From: Bacteroides sp.
GTDB lineage: Bacteria; Bacteroidota; Bacteroidia; Bacteroidales; Bacteroidaceae
Length of the DNA stretch: 17,453 nucleotides
Direction of reading: 5' to 3'
NCBI GenBank assembly: GCA_030151885.1
Contig: JASLCG010000078.1
Span: 1-17,453, forward strand
Part shown: positions 14,192-17,453 of the stretch, in pieces
Position numbering within the stretch: the stretch's first letter is position 1
Layout: each line of letters starts with the position of its first letter
The notes under the pieces: generated by a model
Database searches by the model: none
What the model was told of the DNA's origin: nothing
The model's input: the letters and a program-made list of their open reading frames with translations, nothing else
Program-made: the position numbers and the translations under genes

Positions 14192-15013
14192 TTAGTCTTC
14201 ATTTAATGTTACTCGTTTAAAGCCAGTAACAGTTAAACCTTTGCTAGATTTATCTAGGTATTGAGCAACTGTCATACTTGGATCTTTAACATAGTCTTGA
14301 TTTAAAAGACATACTTCTTTATAGAATTTGTTAATACGACCCATTGCAATACGCTCAATTAGGTTTTCTGGTTTACCTTCTTGACGAGCTTTATCAGCAG
14401 CAATAGCTTTTTCTTGTTCTAATACATCAGCAGGAACACCTTCTTCATTTACAGCAATAGGGCTCATTGCAGCAATCTGCATAGCAACCTCATGTGCAAT
14501 TGTTTGGTCAGCTGGTTGATTAAAAGAAACAATTGTAGCTAGTTTATTTCCTGGATGGATATAGAATGAAGCAGTTTCTCCTTCTACAAAACCAAATCCA
14601 TCAAGCTCCATTTTTTCACCTGTAATACCACTACGATCTGTTACAGCTTGTTCAATAGTAACATCACCTAGTTTAAGATTGTTTACAGCATTTAAGTCAG
14701 CAGCTTTATGCTCCATTGCAACATCTAGAATATCTTCAGTTAGTTTAATGAAGTCATCATTTTTAGCAACGAAGTCAGTTTCACATTTTAATGCGATAAT
14801 TGCCGCATATTTACCTGTAGATTTTGCTAAAACACAACCTTCAGAAGCATCGCGATCAGAACGTTTAGCTGCAACAGCTTGTCCTTTTTTACGGATAATT
14901 TCCATTGCTTTATCGAAATCACCACCTGCTTCAGTTAATGCGTTTTTACAATCCATCATACCAGCACCTGTCATTTTACGAAGGTGTTGGATATCTGCCA
15001 TAGATACAGCCAT
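14192..15013 (-). CDS. tsf: translation elongation factor Ts
   Basis: EF-Ts is the guanine nucleotide exchange factor that regenerates EF-Tu-GTP. The 273-residue protein contains the N-terminal UBA-like domain (IQHLRKMTGAGMMDCKNAL, 8-26). It also contains AKRSDRDASEG, the EF-Tu contact motif TDFVAKNDDF (79-88), and the central domain with PIAVNEEGVP. It ends with ERIAMGRINKFYKEVCLLNQ and KDPSMTVAQYL. It is the last gene of the rplM-rpsI-rpsB-tsf run but is separated from rpsB by a 133-nt gap with a large hairpin. Start is ATG (MAVSMADI), matching the family; a second ATG four codons on is less likely. Confidence 0.97.
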   Translation of the reverse strand: MAVSMADIQHLRKMTGAGMMDCKNALTEAGGDFDKAMEIIRKKGQAVAAKRSDRDASEGCVLAKSTGKYAAIIALKCETDFVAKNDDFIKLTEDILDVAMEHKAADLNAVNNLKLGDVTIEQAVTDRSGITGEKMELDGFGFVEGETASFYIHPGNKLATIVSFNQPADQTIAHEVAMQIAAMSPIAVNEEGVPADVLEQEKAIAADKARQEGKPENLIERIAMGRINKFYKEVCLLNQDYVKDPSMTVAQYLDKSSKGLTVTGFKRVTLNED

Positions 15014-15057
15014 AATATCTTATATTATAATAATTAATAAATACTTTATTTCTATAT

Positions 15058-15135
15058 ATAAAAACAAGTGCCAATGGTACACACTCATTATACTATTTAT
15101 TTAATATAAACAATATAAGTGTATCCCATCAGCAC
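15058..15135 (-). promoter_or_regulatory. long hairpin plus U-rich tract between rpsB and tsf, candidate attenuator
   Basis: On the transcribed (minus) strand the 17 nt at 15135-15119 pair with 15084-15068 at 16 of 17 positions. Inside, 13 nt at 15118-15106 pair with 15100-15088 at all 13, leaving a 5-nt loop and a 3-nt bulge (TGA). Five of the pairs are G-U on the transcribed strand and would be C-A mismatches on the other, so the structure is better on the RNA that is actually made. The tract TTGTTTTTAT follows directly. The arrangement is that of an intrinsic attenuator or a processing hairpin lowering tsf relative to rpsB. Confidence 0.72.
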
Positions 15136-15146
15136 CATATTTTTAA

Positions 15147-15983
15147 TTACTCTTCGTCTTCGTCTTTGATATAAGCAGCAGCCTTACCAGCATTTAATGC
15201 TTCGTGGTCAGCTTTGTCTAGACGAGCTTTAGTAGCTTTTCTTTTGCCTTTACCTTGAGCAGCTTCACCAGCAGCTTCCATATCTACTTTTTCAGCTTTT
15301 CTTTCTGCAAGACCTTCGTTAATAGCAGCACAACATGCATCTAAAATCACTTCAATAGATTTAGTAGCATCATCGTTAGCTGGAATAACATAGTCAATAT
15401 TTTTTGGATCAGAGTTTGTATCTACAATTGCAAATACAGGGATACCTAAGCGTCTTGCTTCACGGATAGCGATATCTTCTTTCATTACATCAATCACAAA
15501 TAGGGCTGATGGTAAACGTGTTAGATCTGCGATTGAACCTAAGTTCTTTTCTAGTTTAGCACGCTGACGAGAAATTTGAAGAACTTCTCTTTTTGAAAGG
15601 TTAGAATATGTACCGTCTTTTGTTAAACGATCGATAGTAGTCATTTTCTTAACAGCCTTACGAATAGTAGGGAAGTTAGTTAACATACCACCTGGCCAAC
15701 GTTCGATAACGAAAGGCATATTAACAGCAGCAGCTTTCTCAGCTACGATTTCTTTTGCTTGTTTTTTAGTAGCAACAAAAAGAATTTTTTTACCCGATTT
15801 TGCTAATTCTTTTAAAGCTTCAGCAGCTTCATCAATTTTAGCAACAGTTTTATGAAGGTCAATGATATGAATACCATTGCGTTCCATGAAAATATAAGGA
15901 GCCATTGCAGGGTTCCACTTTCTTCTTAGGTGTCCGAAGTGTGAACCAGCTTCTAATAAAGTCTCAAAATTTGTTCTTGACAT
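15147..15983 (-). CDS. rpsB: 30S ribosomal protein S2
   Basis: S2 is a late-binding protein of the small ribosomal subunit that helps recruit S1 or the mRNA platform. The 278-residue protein shows the family signatures: LEAGSHFGHLRRKWNP (10-25), MAPYIFMERNGIHIIDL, WPGGMLTNF, DLTRLPSALFVIDV, EARRLGIPVFAIVDTNSDP and the end-of-domain YVIPANDDATKSI. It is longer than E. coli S2 (241) because of a lysine/alanine-rich tail (from about residue 240) ending in an acidic IKDEDEE. ATG start at 15983. It follows rpsI by 128 nt, a gap containing a hairpin. Confidence 0.97.
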   Translation of the reverse strand: MSRTNFETLLEAGSHFGHLRRKWNPAMAPYIFMERNGIHIIDLHKTVAKIDEAAEALKELAKSGKKILFVATKKQAKEIVAEKAAAVNMPFVIERWPGGMLTNFPTIRKAVKKMTTIDRLTKDGTYSNLSKREVLQISRQRAKLEKNLGSIADLTRLPSALFVIDVMKEDIAIREARRLGIPVFAIVDTNSDPKNIDYVIPANDDATKSIEVILDACCAAINEGLAERKAEKVDMEAAGEAAQGKGKRKATKARLDKADHEALNAGKAAAYIKDEDEE

Positions 15984-16023
15984 TTTTTGTTTGTTTAATT
16001 CGTTTACTTTCTTTTTTGTTTAT

Positions 16024-16070
16024 TCTAAACCAACTGCTGGGTAGTCTTAAAAGAGTCCCAGTAGTTTAGA
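16024..16070 (-). promoter_or_regulatory. leader hairpin between rpsI and rpsB
   Basis: On the transcribed strand the segments 16065-16057 and 16041-16033 pair at 8 of 9 positions (core CTGGG/CCCAG), with further pairing in the loop and an outer TCTAA/TTAGA extension. No T run follows on the minus strand, so this is not a terminator. A role as an S2 leader element or as an RNA processing site is inferred. The rpsB ATG lies about 40 nt downstream. Confidence 0.5.
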
Positions 16071-16111
16071 TACTAAACGTAAAATCTCCCAGATAGATTA
16101 TCCAGCAAATA

Positions 16112-16498
16112 TTAACGTTTACTGAATTGGAATCTTCTACGAGCTTTTGGTTGACCTGGTTTCTTACGCTCAACAGAACGTGGGTCACGAGTCATGAAAC
16201 CTTCAGCACGAAGTGCAGGTTTGTCTTCTGCATTGATTTTAACTAATGCACGAGCAATAGCTAAACGTAAAGCTTGTGATTGGCCAGTGAAGCCACCACC
16301 TACAAGATTTACTTTAATATCATATTTATCAGAAACACCTAGAGTTTCTAATGGTTGTTTTACAACATATTGAAGAATACTTGATGGGAAATATACATCA
16401 ATATCTCTTTTATTGATTGTAATTTTACCAGTACCTTCGCTTACGTATACGCGAGCAATTGCTCTTTTGCGTCTTCCTAATGCGTTTACTACTTCCAT
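16112..16498 (-). CDS. rpsI: 30S ribosomal protein S9
   Basis: S9 (uS9) is a small-subunit head protein whose C-terminal tail reaches the P-site tRNA anticodon. The 128-residue protein begins MEVVNALGRRKRAIARVYV and contains VKQPLETLG, the signature GGGFTGQSQALRLAIARALV (67-86), then the basic tail RKKPGQPKARRRFQFSKR ending in the invariant KR. It is complete. It lies 5 nt downstream of rplM, the standard L13-S9 pair. Confidence 0.97.
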   Translation of the reverse strand: MEVVNALGRRKRAIARVYVSEGTGKITINKRDIDVYFPSSILQYVVKQPLETLGVSDKYDIKVNLVGGGFTGQSQALRLAIARALVKINAEDKPALRAEGFMTRDPRSVERKKPGQPKARRRFQFSKR

Positions 16499-16503
16499 CT
16501 TTA

Positions 16504-16965
16504 TTATTTAAGTGCGTTTATATCAATTAATTTTGGGCTTTGAGCTTCATGTTTGTGGTCTGAACCTGAGTAAACATAAAGATTTTTCAAAAGTTGTGCA
16601 CCAAGTTTATTTTTTGGTAGCATGCCCTTTATAACTTTGTTAAGCAATTTTTCATCACCGTTAGGTTTTGCTTGAAGTTGTGCTGGAGTAATTTCTCTTT
16701 GACCTCCAGGATAACCTGTATATGAAAGATAGATTCTATCATTCCATTTATTACCTGTCATCTTAACTTTATCAGCATTGATGATAATTACATTGTCACC
16801 GCAATCTACGTGAGGAGTATAGTTTGGTTTGTACTTACCTCTTAATAGCTTAGCAACTTTTGATCCTAAACGACCTAATACTTGGTCTGTAGCGTCTACA
16901 ATTACCCATTCTTTGGTAACAGTTGCTTTGTTTGCAGAAATGGTCTTAAAACTTAAAGTATCCAC
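16504..16965 (-). CDS. rplM: 50S ribosomal protein L13
   Basis: L13 (uL13) is an early-assembly protein of the large subunit. The 153-residue sequence shows KEWVIVDATDQVLGRLGSKVA (19-39), LLRGKYKPNYTPHVDCGD, VIIINADKVKMTGNKW, the YPGGQRE motif and GMLPKNKLGAQLLKNLYVY. The start codon is GTG (16965-16963); the next residues DTLSFKTISANKATVTKEW match the N-terminus I recall for Bacteroidales L13, and there is no better ATG. This is the first gene of the ribosomal operon. A promoter and a structured leader lie upstream, and rpsI follows after 5 nt. Confidence 0.96.
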   Translation of the reverse strand: MDTLSFKTISANKATVTKEWVIVDATDQVLGRLGSKVAKLLRGKYKPNYTPHVDCGDNVIIINADKVKMTGNKWNDRIYLSYTGYPGGQREITPAQLQAKPNGDEKLLNKVIKGMLPKNKLGAQLLKNLYVYSGSDHKHEAQSPKLIDINALK

Positions 16966-16997
16966 TCTTAATAATTTTTTAATGTTACTACTAATAC

Positions 16998-17047
16998 GTT
17001 TTCAGCCCTTATAAGTCCCGGACAAAGAGCATTATAACTCTGAAAAC
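16998..17047 (-). promoter_or_regulatory. structured rplM (L13) leader hairpin
   Basis: On the transcribed strand GTTTTCAG (17047-17040) pairs perfectly with CTGAAAAC (17005-16998). Inside, after a small internal loop (AG opposite GGG), TTATAA (17037-17032) pairs with TTATAA (17014-17009). The apex between them holds GCTCTTTGTCCGGGAC, the most GC-rich patch of the whole leader. The element sits between the promoter and the GTG start, where an autogenous ribosomal-protein leader would lie. I recall that L13 leader motifs have been described in Bacteroidia, but I cannot confirm identity here. Confidence 0.68.
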
Positions 17048-17083
17048 AAATAAATTCTTTCTAATCTGATAATAATCGGTCTG

Positions 17084-17115
17084 CAAAATTATCTATTTTA
17101 CTATAGATATACAAG
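17084..17115 (-). promoter_or_regulatory. promoter of the rplM-rpsI-rpsB-tsf operon
   Basis: The minus strand shows a -33 element CTTG (17115-17112), a 20-nt spacer and the -7 element TAATTTTG (17091-17084), an exact TAnnTTTG. Transcription would begin around 17077, giving a leader of about 110 nt that contains the hairpin at 16998-17047. Confidence 0.65.
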
Positions 17116-17332
17116 TAAATGGGTGCTTAATTTAGAGCTTTTTAATGCCAAACCACTATATCTTAACTTCTTTGATACAAAATGTCATATTTAGTACGAC
17201 TGATTCTATTTTATCAATACTTTGAAAAAATATAGAATAATAAAAACAGCATATATACACCTATATATCAATAGAATAAAACCTAATAGTTATTTGACAC
17301 AAAATTTTAATAACATATTAAGACATAAAATA
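17116..17332. other. AT-rich intergenic stretch with no recognised gene
   Basis: Between the divergent rplM promoter and the tRNA promoter lie about 217 bp of strongly AT-rich DNA. I see no long reading frame, no long inverted repeat, no direct repeat and no further exact TAnnTTTG box on either strand. Confidence 0.55.
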
Positions 17333-17364
17333 TTTGGATGTTAAAAAATAACCCTCTATATTTG
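17333..17364 (+). promoter_or_regulatory. promoter of the tRNA-Lys gene
   Basis: TTTG (17333-17336), a 20-nt spacer and TATATTTG (17357-17364) match the Bacteroidales consensus TTTG-N19-21-TAnnTTTG at every defined position. The start point would be near 17371, about 18 nt before the mature tRNA 5' end. This is the best promoter match in the window. Confidence 0.8.
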
Positions 17365-17388
17365 CACTCGCTTAATCGCAATAAGGAT

Positions 17389-17453
17389 GATTCGCTAGCT
17401 CAGTAGGTAGAGCACAACACTTTTAATGTTGGGGTCCTGGGTTCGAGCCCCAG
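17389..17453 (+). tRNA. tRNA-Lys (anticodon TTT), 3' end cut by window
   Basis: The cloverleaf can be folded by eye: acceptor 5' strand GATTCGC (17389-17395), TA, D-stem GCTC/GAGC (17398-17401 and 17410-17413), anticodon stem CAACA/TGTTG around loop CTTTTAA with anticodon TTT at 17422-17424. It continues with variable loop GGGTC and T-stem CTGGG/CCCAG around TTCGAGC. The sequence ends exactly after the T-stem, so the last 7 acceptor bases and the discriminator are missing. The expected continuation is GCGAATC plus one base. tRNA-Lys(UUU) is one of the tRNAs thiolated by MnmA, encoded in the same window. Confidence 0.95.

Noticed and set aside
14679..15104. 141-codon plus-strand frame opposite tsf and running into the tsf upstream gap
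   Set aside because: It is a reverse-frame shadow of tsf, and its tail crosses the hairpin and AT-rich gap. No domain or start signal supports it.
16024..16070. rpsI-rpsB hairpin as an intrinsic terminator
   Set aside because: No T run follows the stem on the transcribed strand; the downstream bases are A-rich.
1..17453. CRISPR array, insertion sequence, prophage or defence island
   Set aside because: No repeat-spacer pattern, transposase, integrase or defence-type gene was seen; the genes are housekeeping and tightly packed.

Overview
The window looks like a core chromosomal stretch from an AT-rich member of the Bacteroidota, most likely order Bacteroidales. The evidence is the protein variants (FSDPQMKK in TrmB, a CPxC-less Mrp, a Bacteroides-like RsgA N-terminus), the weak or absent Shine-Dalgarno sequences, and several promoters matching the Bacteroidales consensus TTTG-N19-21-TAnnTTTG. 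I cannot name the genus. There are no transposases, integrases, phage genes, CRISPR arrays or toxin-antitoxin pairs.

Layout. At the left edge a minus-strand pair encodes a small ribbon-helix-helix protein and tadA (cut by the window start). Divergent to it are yraN and birA (overlapping as TAATG). A secreted TPR protein converges on birA with an 8-bp overlap. The plus-strand operon pyrH-frr-rsgA follows and ends in a long bidirectional terminator at 4941-4978. From 13652 down to 4999 a minus-strand run reads rex, FAH-like protein, ispF, a hairpin terminator or attenuator, mnmA, a secreted S8 protease, xseA, xseB, ilvE, trmB and mrp. Three successive junctions there overlap by 1 to 4 nt (mnmA/S8, S8/xseA, xseA/xseB). 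Divergent from rex is a SUI1/YciH-type gene, closed by a second bidirectional terminator. The right end holds the minus-strand ribosomal operon rplM-rpsI-rpsB-tsf and, after a 423-bp gap, the start of a tRNA-Lys(TTT) gene on the plus strand, cut by the window end.

Theme. Most genes serve translation: ribosomal proteins L13, S9 and S2, EF-Ts, RRF, RsgA, a SUI1 protein, tRNA modification (TadA, TrmB, MnmA) and tRNA-Lys(UUU), itself a known MnmA substrate. Nucleotide (pyrH), isoprenoid (ispF), branched-chain amino acid (ilvE), biotin (birA), DNA repair (xseAB) and redox control (rex) genes are interleaved.

I see no obviously new multi-gene system. The most interesting signals are RNA structures in the ribosomal operon: a nested L13 leader hairpin, a hairpin before rpsB, and a hairpin of about 30 pairs between rpsB and tsf whose G-U pairs occur only on the transcribed strand and which is followed by a U-rich tract. 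Also notable are an Mrp ATPase with no cysteine at all, an FAH-family protein with altered metal ligands, and a palindrome between the RHH-tadA pair and yraN.
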